The notes beneath the pieces were generated by a model, which saw only the letters and a program-made list of their open reading frames with translations, ran no database searches and was not told the DNA's origin. This document shows, piece by piece, positions 1-13,299 of a stretch of DNA of 64,000 nucleotides. Origin of the DNA: Istiophorus platypterus (lineage: Eukaryota; Chordata; Actinopteri; Istiophoriformes; Istiophoridae); NCBI GenBank assembly GCA_016859345.1, contig CM029115.1, positions 14,730,001-14,794,000 on the forward strand. Reading direction: 5' to 3'. Positions within the stretch are counted from its first letter, which is position 1; every line of letters starts with the position of its first letter. Position numbers and translations under genes: made by a program.

Positions 1-2039
1 TGAAGGTGAGACCTCTTTAAAACACAAGCGGAAAAGGTTAGCCCCTGGACTGTTTTAGTACCATAGATCTGTTTCACAGAGCGTTGCCTTGACACTGTAG
101 AGACAACTCCAGCCATGACAACCTCTGCAAACAAAGCTTCAGTCTATGACAAGAACCCCTGATTGAGCTAATAGGTTTATCCACCAATCCAGTTAAAATG
201 TCAAAAGGCTAAAGACAATGCTGTTCGTGGCGGGCTATGGGCTGTATGCACTATGTGCCCCGAGTTTACCATCCACCTGCAATGACAATGAAAGCAATGA
301 AGAGTACTTCAAACGAGCACACTGAATAGAGATTATACTTCTCTGTTCCATGGAGTATCTACTATGTACAAAATATTAAGGATCATTAGTCAGGGGTATA
401 ACTGATAAAGATAAACTAATTGTTACAGATTACTGAATAAAAACTTGATTTCAATCCAACAAAATCGGCCCCCTCTTAGGGCTTACTAAAGAATGGGCTA
501 ATCACTCTTTCCTCCAGATTGACAACTTATATTTTTAGCTAAAAATTTGTTGGTATTAAGGCGTTACATGGTAACTTGAGGAGGTACAGCTTTCATCTAT
601 ACTACATTTGTGAATGTGCAGGGTATTAATCAACCATTTTACCCTTAATAAATGATTTTTAAAAAATATCTCTAACCATTTGAAATACTCCACGGGACAG
701 CAACTAGAATATTTCTAAACAGGAGTAGTTTGGGCGGAGACTACCTGACAAAGACCATCTTTTCCTTTGTATGACTTCAATAAGCCACCAAAGGGATGAG
801 CAAACATTTATCTTTTTTCCTATTTTAAAAAGTGGACAGAATTGTTTGCATGCTATATCACACCATGCACAGCTCAAAGGCACAAGGAGCAAGAGCAGGG
901 AAAACATTCCGAGTGATCCATTATTTAGCCTGCATCACAGATTCAATTTAAACTGAGGCTAATCTAACAAAACAGATCAATGTAGATGAAACACAATGCA
1001 ACCCCCTTATATCAAATTTCTTACTATCAAAGTTGAGTACACCACAAAAGAAACAACATGAGTTAAAACATCATGCTAGCAGTGCCATATGCTTCTATGG
1101 CGGTTTGATCATGTAAAATGCAAGAGAAAAAAATGCAAATCGTAATAAATTGTGATGCATCATGTTGTGCGACACACTGTAAGTACAGTTGGATCTGCGC
1201 CCTAGATTAAGGCCATTACTCTTCCTGTCCCTCTGCTCCTCCACAGGCTAAGGAGGTTAGATGCACAATCTGCCCTTGTTCTTTACTAATCATCAAAGTA
1301 CAAGGTGAAAGCTAAAAATATTCGACACCCTCTGAGCATCTCCTTCATTGCATTCCTCTTCCTTCTCCTAATCGTCTCCCTCCTACAGTAGTTCTGCAAG
1401 ATGAACTGCTTTTAAAAATATATTCTCCTTTACAGGGGGAGGTAATGAGCAAGGACCACAGATACAGCAGAAAATGTGGTGTGGTGAGGAAAGCAAAAGT
1501 TTGCAGAGGAGATTACTTAAGCGCATGATGATGAATAAACAAACAAAAGTGTTAAGTCTGCATAAAGACCAGGCATTCTTCACATTTATGGCACAAGATA
1601 CAGTAAATCTAGAGTAAATATAAACTAATCATTAACACTTGAAAATGTTACATAGAGTAAATCATGATTATAAAAGAAAGCCACACCTGAAATGTAATTC
1701 CAACAAAGTTATCAGCTATTTTTGATCTTGCTAACTGACTTACAATTATATGCTTGGAAATTGAGTATTGTCAAAATAACTGTACAACATCTAATGGCAA
1801 ATATGAACTCGATCCAAGGCAGATTGGTGAACATCATAATATATAAAGCTCTGAACCAGTGGAAAATAAGAAAAGGTTTAGATTACATAGCCCCACAGCA
1901 TGTAATTAAAATTTGACATAAATAAATTTGATGCCCAGTGACTGCAGAGAACTTTAAGCTGCTTTAAGTGGGGCCATTGTTTTCTTATGCCTCAGTGATG
2001 CTCATCTGCCCCGTTTTCCAAAAAGAGATCCTCACATTC

Positions 2040-2150
2040 GGTGTCTAATCAATGCCAAGTTTCACTCTGAACTCCAAAATTAGATGGCCTTATATGCAAA
2101 TTACACTTGGATTAATCAGCTACATGCCAAGGTTAAATGAGGATCTCCCC
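2040..2150. promoter_or_regulatory. possible homeodomain/POU-site cluster
   Basis: An octamer ATGCAAAT is present at 2094-2101, followed by GGATTAATC at 2109-2117 (OTX/bicoid-type core) and a nearby CTAATCA. Such clusters are typical of conserved enhancers in large vertebrate introns, but short motifs of this kind also occur by chance in AT-rich DNA. No conservation evidence is available. Confidence 0.2.
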
Positions 2151-3159
2151 TCACTGTCATTCTCTCTGAGCGCTCAGAAAGCCTAAACCAACGGCACAGA
2201 GAGCAGTTACATAACTTGGAGAGATACAGAAAAGGGAAGGTTTGCTACTCCAGCATTGTGTCCACTCCATTAGTTAATTCATGTAGCCCAAAGACCAAAG
2301 GAAATGCTTTTGTAGACCAAGACAATCTGTCTAAAAAATCTCCATCAGTCCCTCAGAGCGTTTGGAAACAACAAGATGGTGCTGCAAATGTAGGCCTTCT
2401 TGCTAATGTGGAGCCTATTGCTGGGTACTTGCTCACCAATGACAGCACAAAAGCTTGGCATAAAGGCTTGAAGGAATAACAACTAATGGATTTCCAGTAT
2501 CACTGCCACTAGCGATCTCTCACAATTGTGCAATGTGCCTTTGACTCTATGAAATGCCACATTGATGTGGCTGCAACTGCAGTGCGACAATACCTACATT
2601 ATCAGTCTATGTTGGAATCCAGACAGATTCTCCCTTGTATCAGACTGCATGGTTAGACTGACAATCAATCAGTTTGTAGTGACTCAAAATGAGTTTAGAG
2701 TGAGCATCTTGGGATGAAAAGTTAAAAAAAAAAAGTGATTGAATGTAAAATGAAGTATAGAGTCTAACTAGATTTTCACAAAATCTAGAAACTTGAGCTT
2801 TGATAAATCTTAGATATTTATAAGCTCTGTCAGCAAACAGCCTTACACAAAGAAAAGGATGAAGCTGAATTCACAAGTGTTAAACATGTCTAGCAGTTTA
2901 AAGCATTTGTTATTTTACATTTTAGAAAATAGTGGCATAAACCCAAAAGGTAAAACCTATTCCGTCTATTTTTAGTTTCCCCATGTTAAAAACAACTTCA
3001 GTAGCACTCTCATAACTGACAATGCAACTTTTTAATCAAACAACTATGTTGAAGAAGAGAAATTAAACAGATTATACTCTACAAAACCTGTGAAGAAACA
3101 TGGTTTGCCTGAGGCCAAAATGTATTTCCTTTCCTGCCCCTTTATCCTTTCCATCATTG

Positions 3160-3625
3160 CTTTAAAGGGGCGGGGGTTACCATGGAGACGAAGAGGGCTC
3201 TTTCCTTATTGGTTGCCAAGATGAAGTCAGAGTGATGAGGAAAGTAGAGACCAGACGCTGCTGGAGCAGATACTTTCTTCTGTTTCTTCTGACACCACTT
3301 CCACATTTGTCAAGTCTGTTTTTCACCACCACAGTTTATTTCCACTGAACTCTGCTTTCTGTCTTCTGGCTATAGCGGCTACCAGCAATGGTCACCGAAA
3401 CTACCATACCGTCGACCTAAAAATATGCTACTGTGATACATGTAGATGAGAATTCTCTACATAACAGATTGCAGGATTAAAATAAAGCAGTGGGTGTGAC
3501 ACGTTAGCAAAGCCCTAAGCCTAAACACAGCTTTGTCAGCTTCATAGATCTAACGTGCTGGTTTAAAAGCACTTCATATTTATTGCTAATACTGCACTTT
3601 GGTTTAAAATAACATCAAGGTAAGC
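3160..3625 (+). promoter_or_regulatory. possible internal promoter with a downstream splice donor
   Basis: In otherwise AT-rich DNA there is a compact group of promoter-like motifs: a GC box GGGGCGGGGG at about 3168-3177, an RFX X-box-like GTTACCATGGAGAC immediately after it, and an inverted CCAAT (ATTGG) near 3210. About 400 bp downstream on the plus strand a strong donor, AAG|GTAAGC, lies at 3619/3620. This could be the first exon of an unannotated plus-strand noncoding transcript, or an enhancer. No coding potential of note is seen in the interval. Confidence 0.25.
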
Positions 3626-6600
3626 CCTCTTCTACCTGCCTCACTTGGAGGACTAAAAGAAAACATTCTATGCCATATGCAATTATGATGCAAGTTGGCA
3701 CTACATAGTTGATTAACTTAGTAGACTACTAAAAGCTCTGACTTCAAAGATCTAACAGAAAGTTAGAAGAATGTGGAGAAAAAGAATACCAATATCCAAT
3801 AAATTGAAACTTTAAGAATTCAGTCTTTGCATCCCACTTTCTCATGCTCTAGTGACTGAGAGGAAAAAGGATCTGAAAACTATGGTGTACTGGGGAAAGG
3901 GAAACAGAACAATACACAACCATCAGCCAAAGGTTATGACAGAACAGCGAGAAACTAGGGCTTAAATGCTATGTAATCAGTGTTTTTATTAGACATTCTA
4001 ACATATTTTAGTTTTTCAATGTTATTGGAAATCAGCTCTCAACCAGACGTATTTCTGTTCAAGAAAGAACAGAAAAATCCCTAACAAGCGCAGCAATCTA
4101 AGAATAACCTCTAGTTTAACTGAATGCAAAAGTCTTAAACCAATAAATTTGTGTAAGGAAGGACAATACACAACTGAAATCTTAACACAACAATCTCCAC
4201 CTGTTTATGGTACCTAGTTTATACTGTATTTTTCTTTCTTTTGTTTCTGGTTTCAAGAAAGTTGAATTGTTGGCTCCAAAGTTTGGTGGGCACGCCTATA
4301 TTTATTTAGAGAAAACTAGGAATTAAGGTATATTAACTATCACTGATTAAAAAAAAAACTGAAGCTGTCCATCTAGCCCTTGGTGAAATACCTCAAACTC
4401 TCTTGTGCAGCACAAATAATGCAGGCTTCCAAAAAGCGTTCTACCCCGTGAGCAAAGACAGAAGCTTTCTGTCGCACTGACCATAAAAGGCCATTTTCAA
4501 AGTTGCACATGGTCCTACGACTTTGGCTAACATTTCACAGTGGGTTCTGAGGTCAGGTTTCCAGCTCTATGGAAAACTAGGTTTTATCACCTTTGGATTT
4601 TCTAATCGGAACCATAGCCTATATAAATTATCTGTCTAATCAGTAAAGCATAAAGGATTCTGACATCTCTCTCACACAGATACACACCGCTCTGAAGGGA
4701 GACATGGCACTTTGTCAAATGGAAGGACAGAATTGGTATAACGCAGAGAGACTCCTCAATAAAAGCCTGTACTCGGGACGAAAAAAGGGAATGGGGTGAG
4801 GGGGCAGCAAGGAGGGGCAGTGAGGGTCTGAGGACTCTATTTTTAGCATCAGAGAAATCAGGTGTCTGTGGCCAGTGGGAAAAAAGGGGAGCGTGGGTAA
4901 AGTGACATGAAGTAGCGCTGTCGCTTTCATTTTACATGATCCATGTTAGTCAGAGAGTGCTGCAAGGGTCGGGGGTGGGGTAGAACCAAACACAAACAAA
5001 TATAATATGGCATATATGGTCTATACTGACAAGAAAAACACAAGAAGAAAGAATCCAACGTGAAACCTGTAGGGATAAATAGTAAAATAGCTCAAATAAA
5101 AATGCCATTTTTAGACTTTATTCAGCCACAGCCCTAAGATTGATGTGGACATACTTAAACATGGGCAGAAAGAGGTTCACTTACTAGCACTTTCTACAGT
5201 GATTGGGTGTTGCAAGCACAATTCTATTTCACAGCAGACTATAATCATTGCATACAAGAGTAGGTAATACATCACCTACTGGGAATCAGGATGTTGCCTC
5301 ACAGAAGCAGTTACTGTTGCGTCTTTCCGCTTAAGAGCTAAGAAGCTTCCTGGTAGAGAGGGTGTTTGTCAGACTGCCTTAATTTCACTCTTATGCACAA
5401 GCCTGATGAATATCAACACCAAACAACAAACCACTTCCCTACCAGGATGCACACATGAGACTTCATTCATCATCTATAAAATAAAACTCAAATAGGGACA
5501 AAGGAAGCTGGTCACCTGCTGTAAAAGACCTCAGTTCTTGGAGTCCAACCATTACTGGAAAGACTAGTGTCCAAAGGGAAAAGGACACGGAGCAGACCTG
5601 CACAAAGCATTTGTCTTCATCTCATTTCCCAAACCACGCCACTGAAGGAGCCTTAGCAGTGATGTGCCTTTCATCAGCTGGCTCATCAGGGATGCGTGGG
5701 GACAGGTTGTACCCCTGTTGTCCCTGTCAACAGCTCAACACTGATATTAGCATCACCTGCTTTGTTCAAGGGAGCTGAGGTTGGAGGGCAGGTTAGGGGA
5801 GAAGGACAGAGTCCATGGAGCTCGAGGTGCCGAGTAAACACAATGTTCCATTCAGTGCTTGGCTGGCACCCAGGTGTATGATGGAGGCTCGTCTGAAATA
5901 ATGTCATGATGCCTGATTGTCTGCTCAAGATGAATTAAAACAAAAGTTAGACCTTCAGATAACCAGCCAGCTGGCAATGCATCCGTATTTTCCACTAAGA
6001 GGAGATCATAAATTGTAAAGATTATTTCAAGGCTTCCTCAAATCCCTGTGAGTGCCATAATGACTGAAAAGGCACTCATAAAAATCTTTATTTTCCACAA
6101 ATATGTTACTAGCGAAATTGATTGAACTTCCTAAGGCGGACCCTAAAAATCTTTTGCATCACTTTAAATCAAGTTACACAATCGAATCTGCCAGAATTGG
6201 TCAGTATTCACTCTAAATATAAGATTAGAAGATTATACTGTCAACTTCTAAAGGACGGCAAGGAAAACTGATAATGCATGACATTCAGTTCTATTTTTCA
6301 CAGTGAGAGGGGTCCCTGCTTGATCATTCAAGCTGGTCAAGTCACATCACATCAATATGATTTATGTAGCCTAAAAACCACAAATCACACATTTGCCAGC
6401 ACCCTCTATCCTTAAACCCAGGATATGTGATCATCATCATTTTTCAGTTAAACTGTGACATGGATGCACAAGCAGATCAGTTAACTGGTTGTGCCGCCTT
6501 TTTTCTCAAGGTGTTTTAGGCAGGTGTTACGCATGATCTTTACTGTTTGCCATCAAATACAATGGCAGAAAAAGGATATATATCAACAGGATATTGGAGG

Positions 6601-9344
6601 ATATGTCTTAAAGAATATCTAAAAATTTATAAGCCCACAAAAAAAACAGATTATTTGCCTAATATTAAAGACATGATCCTATTTAAAAAATAGTGTTATC
6701 AATAATAAAGTAGCAGGTAACCATTCATGTTGACTTACAAATAGATGTCACAAACTAATGCAGCACTCGGTTTGACATCTTATGCAGTTTTTAAATTTAT
6801 TGTCAGCTGGAATCAAATGCTAAATTTTGTTCTACCAATCACACGCTAGTAGGTTCCCTGTTACCAGTTTTTTTTGCAATTGCCCAAAAAACTCCAAGAA
6901 CCTAGTGTTGTGTCATATAACCCCTAGTGATGGTGCAGTGCAGTGAAGAAACAAACAGGAAGTAATGTTCCTCCTGACTGTTTAAATCATATTGTGTTTT
7001 AGGACATAAGATTAATCTTCATCCTTAAAACCCTTCTTGTCATATTTTTGTTAACAGTTTAGAGAATTCTGCATATCTGACCGGACAAGACTGAGCAACT
7101 GTTGGGACATTTATCTAGTACTACATCCTGTTCCAGCACTGATAACCAAACAAGCTAAAACACCTGTCCTCTGACAGACAATAATTAAAGTCCAAGGGAT
7201 ATTCTATAAAGCTGCTTTGTTTATGATTAAACACCTTAAAAGTTCTTTAAATAGAATTAAATAATAACTAGTTAAAATCACCTCCGGTGCTGTCAGTGCC
7301 CATAAAAATCAGTCTCCACTGAGTGTCAAAGAAATGATACCAAAATGACACGAGTCTTTATACCTGGGAGTTATGTCAGATGGGGGAAAAATATTTAGAC
7401 TATAAAGTCCTAGACTACATGAAGGGCTTGTTGTGAATCCTGTTTAATACCTTTGGTGCACACCCACATTACATGCCAAGCTTGTAAAATAAATTGACCT
7501 TTCTAATATCCTAACAAAGCAATCACAGGAAACCAGTGCAACAATATGAAGAATTCAACCACTGTGAGAAATTAGTCTGAAAGAGATTACAGGGTACAAG
7601 CTTGTTTATTTTACAGATGAATAGAAGAAAATGATTATGGAAAGGAGTAATCTATTACAAAAAAATGGTTCAAAAGCTGAACAGCTGTTCCATCTCTGTC
7701 ACCATCCACTGCATCTAATCAGCTGAGCCTTAAGATTATATTGCCATGTTGTCTTGGGTGAGACTGGCAGAGATAGTGTGTATATGGTGGGTGGGATAGA
7801 AGATGAAGGAGATCAGCAAGCAACAGTCTCCCAAATGGTTCCAAAGAGCTAAAATTATACCACTCCTGTGCTTAAAAAACAAAACTGTACTAAATGTTAT
7901 GAAGCAATTATTCTTAGCAACAAAAATATTACACACATGTTCAACAGGCTTTTACAAAATCAATGGAGATGGAGCAACACGATTAAGAAAATGTCAAATT
8001 GTAAGACAAAACAGGCAAGTGAATTTAGGATTATATTTTACAGTGTAACATGTACAGTATGTTACAGCAGTTGAACCCACACCACGCTGAATCTTTGACC
8101 TTTTTTAACAATTAGTTAATTCTTCAAAAAGCCTCATCGCTCATTTTACTGTGTTTGTACCATAGGATTTACTGCCCTTCCTGTACCATCAATCTCATCT
8201 GATAATCAGCTCAAATAGTACAGACATGAAACCCAAAGGGGTGGTGAGCCACTGAATACGTCATTCAAACTTTAACTGACAGGAAATGAGTTCTTTCACA
8301 CTCAGTTGCTGTATACTCATTTTACAATTCAAATATAATTCAAATACAAGCAAACTGAGGATTTAAATAGGAACAAAGAAGGCCTGTCAATGTAAGAATT
8401 TTAATAAATAAACAAATTAATAAATTAATCAAAAAAGAAAAAAGAGAAAACACTTTCTCACAAAGACTCCATGCAGTGCTATGAATACTCAAACAAGGCT
8501 GGGACACTTGCACACAATCTATAGGCTCCTCTGTCAGGAATTTTCCATGCCACAGTCACACAGACATACGGCGTATATTTACGTATTCTTACAGCGTTTT
8601 CCTCCTGACCATCAGGAGGTTCTAATGTACTCCTGTAACTGTATAACTTTAGAGGAGTGGTGGGTAATTTTAGTCTTACAGAAAGAGACCTGTTTGACAC
8701 GAATGAGCACACATTATCTTAGTACCTGAATGCAATTATTTTCCTTATTTATCAAAAAAGTCATGGCAGTGTCTCCATTTTTGCCGTTTCTGTTGTCTTA
8801 AAAACAGCATCATAACTGCTTTAATTCAATAAATACTACTGGTGAACAAGGAATGAAAGAAAAAAAAATCCTAACTGTACTGACAAAGGCCTGATTCATA
8901 ATCACCTCAGCTATTTCTCGCTCAGTAGTATTATACTGTGTCTGATTCAGACAGAGCTAAAGAGTTAAAGAGCTATCGGGTTTCATTCTGTCTACTTGGT
9001 TAGGAAATAATTTGCCAAAGAATAATAAATTTATTTTTCCTATATTAAACCAGACAAAAATGTAAAAAGGTTGAGCTTAAAATCACTTGAAATAACATGT
9101 GCAATATATTGCTGCATGTGCAAATACAAAAAAACAAACAAAAAAAAACATTAAATGGAATCATAGTTTGGTCAAAAGGACTTTCTTTTGATTTCAGCAA
9201 CACAACTGTTATGTTTTGTGACTGCTTATTGCACGTTTGTGACACTATCGTGTCCATAGACAAACACCTGCCAAATTACTCAAAACTGGCTCTGTGGTGG
9301 TTCCGTCTACAGTAGTTTTCTCCAGGACTATATTCTGCCATGAC

Positions 9345-9555
<211 letters not shown>

Positions 9556-10080
9556 GGCGAAAACAATATGAGGTCTGCTTTCATGGCTGTTAACAAGCCT
9601 CTTAACTTCAAACATCATATAGGTCTAGAGTCAAAGAAATCTGTGCTGTGCCTTTAAGAAGCACAAAAAAATAACGTGAGAAAGAGTACCGCCAAAGACA
9701 TTGCACAGTGATTAGACATGTTATTGAGTTAAATCTATCCAACAGTCCCAGTCCCAATGTCTGCACTCACAGACTTGCAAATATACACACACTGTTTGTT
9801 TATGTATGAGGTTTAGGATTAATATGCAATCAGTAAATGCTTGTGAGCCCTTGCGAAGACTTTGGAACCCTATACGCACCTTTCTACATGTCTACAATGC
9901 TGCAGAACTTGCTTGAGGGAAAAACACTATTAACATAGAACAGGGATTAAAAGGGAAATCATTTTTTTAAAAACCTGGACAGAGGACATCACAGCAAAAA
10001 GTCTGTGTAGTTCTTTGCTTGGTGAAATCATACTGATCACACTGTTTTAATCTAAGCAATAATTTAGCAATGACCACCAC

Positions 10081-10131
10081 TGCAAGCCTTATATTTTGCG
10101 TGAAACAACATTCAAAAATATAAGGCTTGCA
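10081..10131. repeat. perfect 17-bp inverted repeat with 17-nt loop
   Basis: The arm TGCAAGCCTTATATTTT (10081-10097) is repeated as its exact reverse complement at 10115-10131. The spacer is 17 nt (10098-10114). A transcript would form a stable hairpin; in DNA it could extrude a cruciform. The stem is shorter than a usual microRNA precursor, and I do not recognise it as a known RNA. Confidence 0.85.
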
Positions 10132-11365
10132 TTTTACTTGTCACAGAAATGCACCCTCATGAGAGACATAATTAGACAAAGCACTGTCCCCTCATTCGAT
10201 GAGCATTTTGCGTCTTTCTACCCTTGTACACTGACACATTTCCACACATTTTTTAACGTGTGAGAAAGTCCATCAGAAAATTGGTAAGGCAAATATCTTG
10301 AAGATCTTCTGATTTTACAGCAGAGAAACCTCTATAGTATGTTAACGGTTATAACAGATATGACTGGTATGCACTGTCACACAAGGAAGATTTGAATCAT
10401 GGGTCATCAGCAATGCTGATGCTCTAATCGATGGACTTCACTTCAAGCAGTCTGCCCTTAATCATCAGAGCAGCACTTCAGTGACTGAACAACAGTCAGC
10501 AACATCAGTGAAGTGTGCTTGTGGTGCAGTTCCTCGTAACACAAATGAATAGCATGAAAAAATAACCCGCTAATCTCTGAGAGCCTTATGTGCTACTTGC
10601 TAAAATCAGCAGCAGAAGCAGCTGTGTGCATATCAGATCAAAAATTAGTAACATAATAATGGATCTGTCAAGAAGTAAAAAACAGAGTCCTTTAAATAAT
10701 ATTTTTTTTAAGAAAGCTCAGGAAAAAAATGGAAACATTCTTGAAAAATGCTCTTCCAATGAACTTCACCACTCCAGTTACAGTTTTCAGGTTACTTCAA
10801 AAATGACAAAGCCAATGAAATCTAAGTTCAGACAGCATATGAGTGGATTACACAATTCTGAAAGATTTCCTTTATAGTTTCAAGGAGGCACAAGGCAAGT
10901 TTTAACATGTCAAAGAGAAACTGCACCCAGTATGCATTTTAATATATAACATTCTTCAGGCCCATAAACAACGCAACAACATATCTACGCATGAGTCTCC
11001 CGCATTTCTTTCTCTGTCAACAAACTCCCAGTGCAGGCTGGATCTTATTCTTCTATGGCTGAATCAGTGAGTAGAAGCACAGATGGATCGTGGATTGCAA
11101 CTCTAATTCTAGGAGGTACTGCAATGTTGGAAATAAAGGAGGGGGTCACAGTGGAGCGGTTACGCAGCAGCCCGTGCCCTCATACGACAGCCATCATCTG
11201 GATAATGGACACTACAGCCTCCAAACCACCACTACCTCAATGACTCACCCAGGCCCTGCTGAGTCAAGTGGAAGGACTCCTGATGCTGACACTCATAAAG
11301 TCATATTGAAATAGAATCTGGCCTGGAGGGAAATAAAATCCTGTTTGTGGCATGCATGTTTTTAA

Positions 11366-11443
11366 TCAAGTCATTAAGATGATTCATTAAGTCATTAAGA
11401 TGATTCATTAAGTCATTAAGATGATTCATTAAGTCATTAAGAT
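11366..11443. repeat. 21-bp tandem repeat
   Basis: A 21-bp unit beginning GATTCATTAAGTCATTAAGA occurs three times perfectly (11381-11443), preceded by a partial copy from 11366. The perfect identity between units suggests recent expansion, so it may be length-polymorphic. Confidence 0.9.
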
Positions 11444-12116
11444 GACCACAGCCTATGTGAGATTGGGGCTCTCCTTCATTTTCCAGTGAACCCGCTGGCA
11501 GAGGCCAATACCGTGGACAGTCACAAGCACTGTAATAAGCAGCAGGGTCTCCAACTGGTTAAGTGTCTCTGAGAAAGCAGGCACCAACAGGGCAGGAACA
11601 CCAAGCCCCCAAAAATCCACCTGGGAATCCAGCAATTGCTATGCTGCTGTGTTATTGGAGGCAGTGCATGATAACATCAAAACATCTGGAGGGGGGTCGA
11701 GGGATGAGTGAGAGGAGCGTTTAACAAGCATGTCTGCGTGACAGCAACAGGGCCACAGCATCGATATATGCTGCACTTCTTCAGGCCAAAAAGGGAGGAA
11801 GTCGGAGTTAGTCTAAACAAATCTAATGGCGGGTCATGACAGCACACGGCACCAGGAGCCCAAGTGAAAAGCAGATTTAATAAACGACGTGACGCATCTC
11901 GGTGACAGGGATGATTTCAAGAAAAAACAAAAAACAAAAATCAATGAACTGGAGTAAACCCACCGTCAGTTAGTTACCTAGCAACATGGCAGCAGGGTAA
12001 AAAGACATATTGATGGCTCGCAACGCTCATCACATACCTGGACCCGATGCACGCCGGCGACGCACCTCCGGCCCCGCCACGCAAATCAAAGTTGGTCGGC
12101 CTCTCTCTTGCGTGTC

Positions 12117-12141
12117 GGTGGTGGTGGTGGTGGTGGTGGTG
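12117..12141. repeat. (GTG)n trinucleotide repeat
   Basis: About eight GTG units lie inside the CpG island, within the putative 5'-UTR exon (CAC on the transcribed strand). Confidence 0.85.
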
Positions 12142-12630
12142 TGTGTGGGGGGGTCAACTCCTTTCACCGGTAACCGTGGGGTTTTTTGTTGTTTGTTTTT
12201 TTTTTGTTTGTTTGTTTCTTTCTTTGTTTTCCTTCAGCACGAAGCGGCCGCCGATTAGTCGAGGTCCGGAGACGGTGCCGTCAGCCGAGACGAACGCATC
12301 GAAAGTCAGCCGCCGATTTCCTTCACCTCGCCGTCGGTCCGGCCCTTCGGCGGAGGAAGGGTTGAGGGTGCGACATGGAAAGACGACACGCAGAGAAACA
12401 TCGTCAGCCCCCGGGGGTCGTCCTGAGCGGTGTTAGCCGCCGTTTCTGGCCGTGTTTACAAAATCCGGCCGCATCGCCGCGCCGGGGAACCGCACGCTTC
12501 GGGTTTTCCTCCGTCGACGGGAAAAGGGCCGAAGTAGCTATGGTAACGTTAAAACGTCCTTGAATATCTAAGCTTCCCCAGTAGGAGTTGGCGGCGGGGC
12601 AAGTTCCTGCGGCGAGGGGAGAGGGACGGG

Positions 12631-12677
12631 CTCTGTGTCTGTGTGTCTGTGTCTGTGTCTGTGTCTGCGTCTGCGTC
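12631..12677. repeat. (TGTGTC)n-like repeat
   Basis: An imperfect hexamer array TGTGTC/TGCGTC lies inside the CpG island. It produces an Asp-Thr repeat in one minus-strand frame, which I regard as non-coding. Confidence 0.8.
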
Positions 12678-13299
12678 CGGACCGGCGGCGGCCGCAGTCG
12701 CCCCCGTCAAGGGAACCGGGGAGAGCGAAGAGCGAAGCGATGAAGAGCCGCGGCCATCGTCAAGTTGACGCTCCTCAGGTCTGAGCCGCCGCGACGCTCC
12801 GCCGTCCTCCCAGACACGACGCGGAGGGGGCCGTGAAGGCAACGCGGTGCGCGGCGCGCTTCCCGGCGCGGTTTTCGAAATAAAAGCCCGGCCCGCTGCG
12901 CGTCCGTTGCGTTATAAGTTGCGAGACGCGCGAAATGCTCGCAGGCGGCTTTTTTCCACCGCGACGCAATTCTTCACTGTAAGAAAAGATTTACGTGATA
13001 TATACGTAGGGAGAACGTGTCTTTAAAAAAAAGGACACGTCGAGTCTTGCAGTCGTTCTCATCCGAAGCTTAAGAAGTAAAAGCAAATGAGTGAAATGGA
13101 GAAAAAAGAGAAACCGAGGGTCAAAAATACTACACGGCGCAAACGGGATTTGGTGTTTGACGCTGAAGGGTCGGTCACACAACTTCCCGTTTTCGTGTTT
13201 CCTTCCGCCGGCTTGACGAAGCTCGGAGCCGCACTGACTTCGAGCGGAGCGGCGTCGATGGTAGGGCGCCCCCTGCCGGCGGTCGAGCCCACGGTCTAA

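Noticed and set aside
2216..2479. 87-codon plus-strand frame
   Set aside because: Not recognised, no promoter or splice signals; the expected background of chance frames in 12 kb covers it.
11366..11443. Regularly spaced repeats that might suggest a CRISPR array
   Set aside because: The units are contiguous with no unique spacers, and the genome is a vertebrate nuclear one.
12549..12842. 97-codon Arg/Asp-Thr-rich minus-strand frame in the CpG island
   Set aside because: Composition follows the GC-rich island and a hexamer repeat; the only supported exon there appears untranslated.
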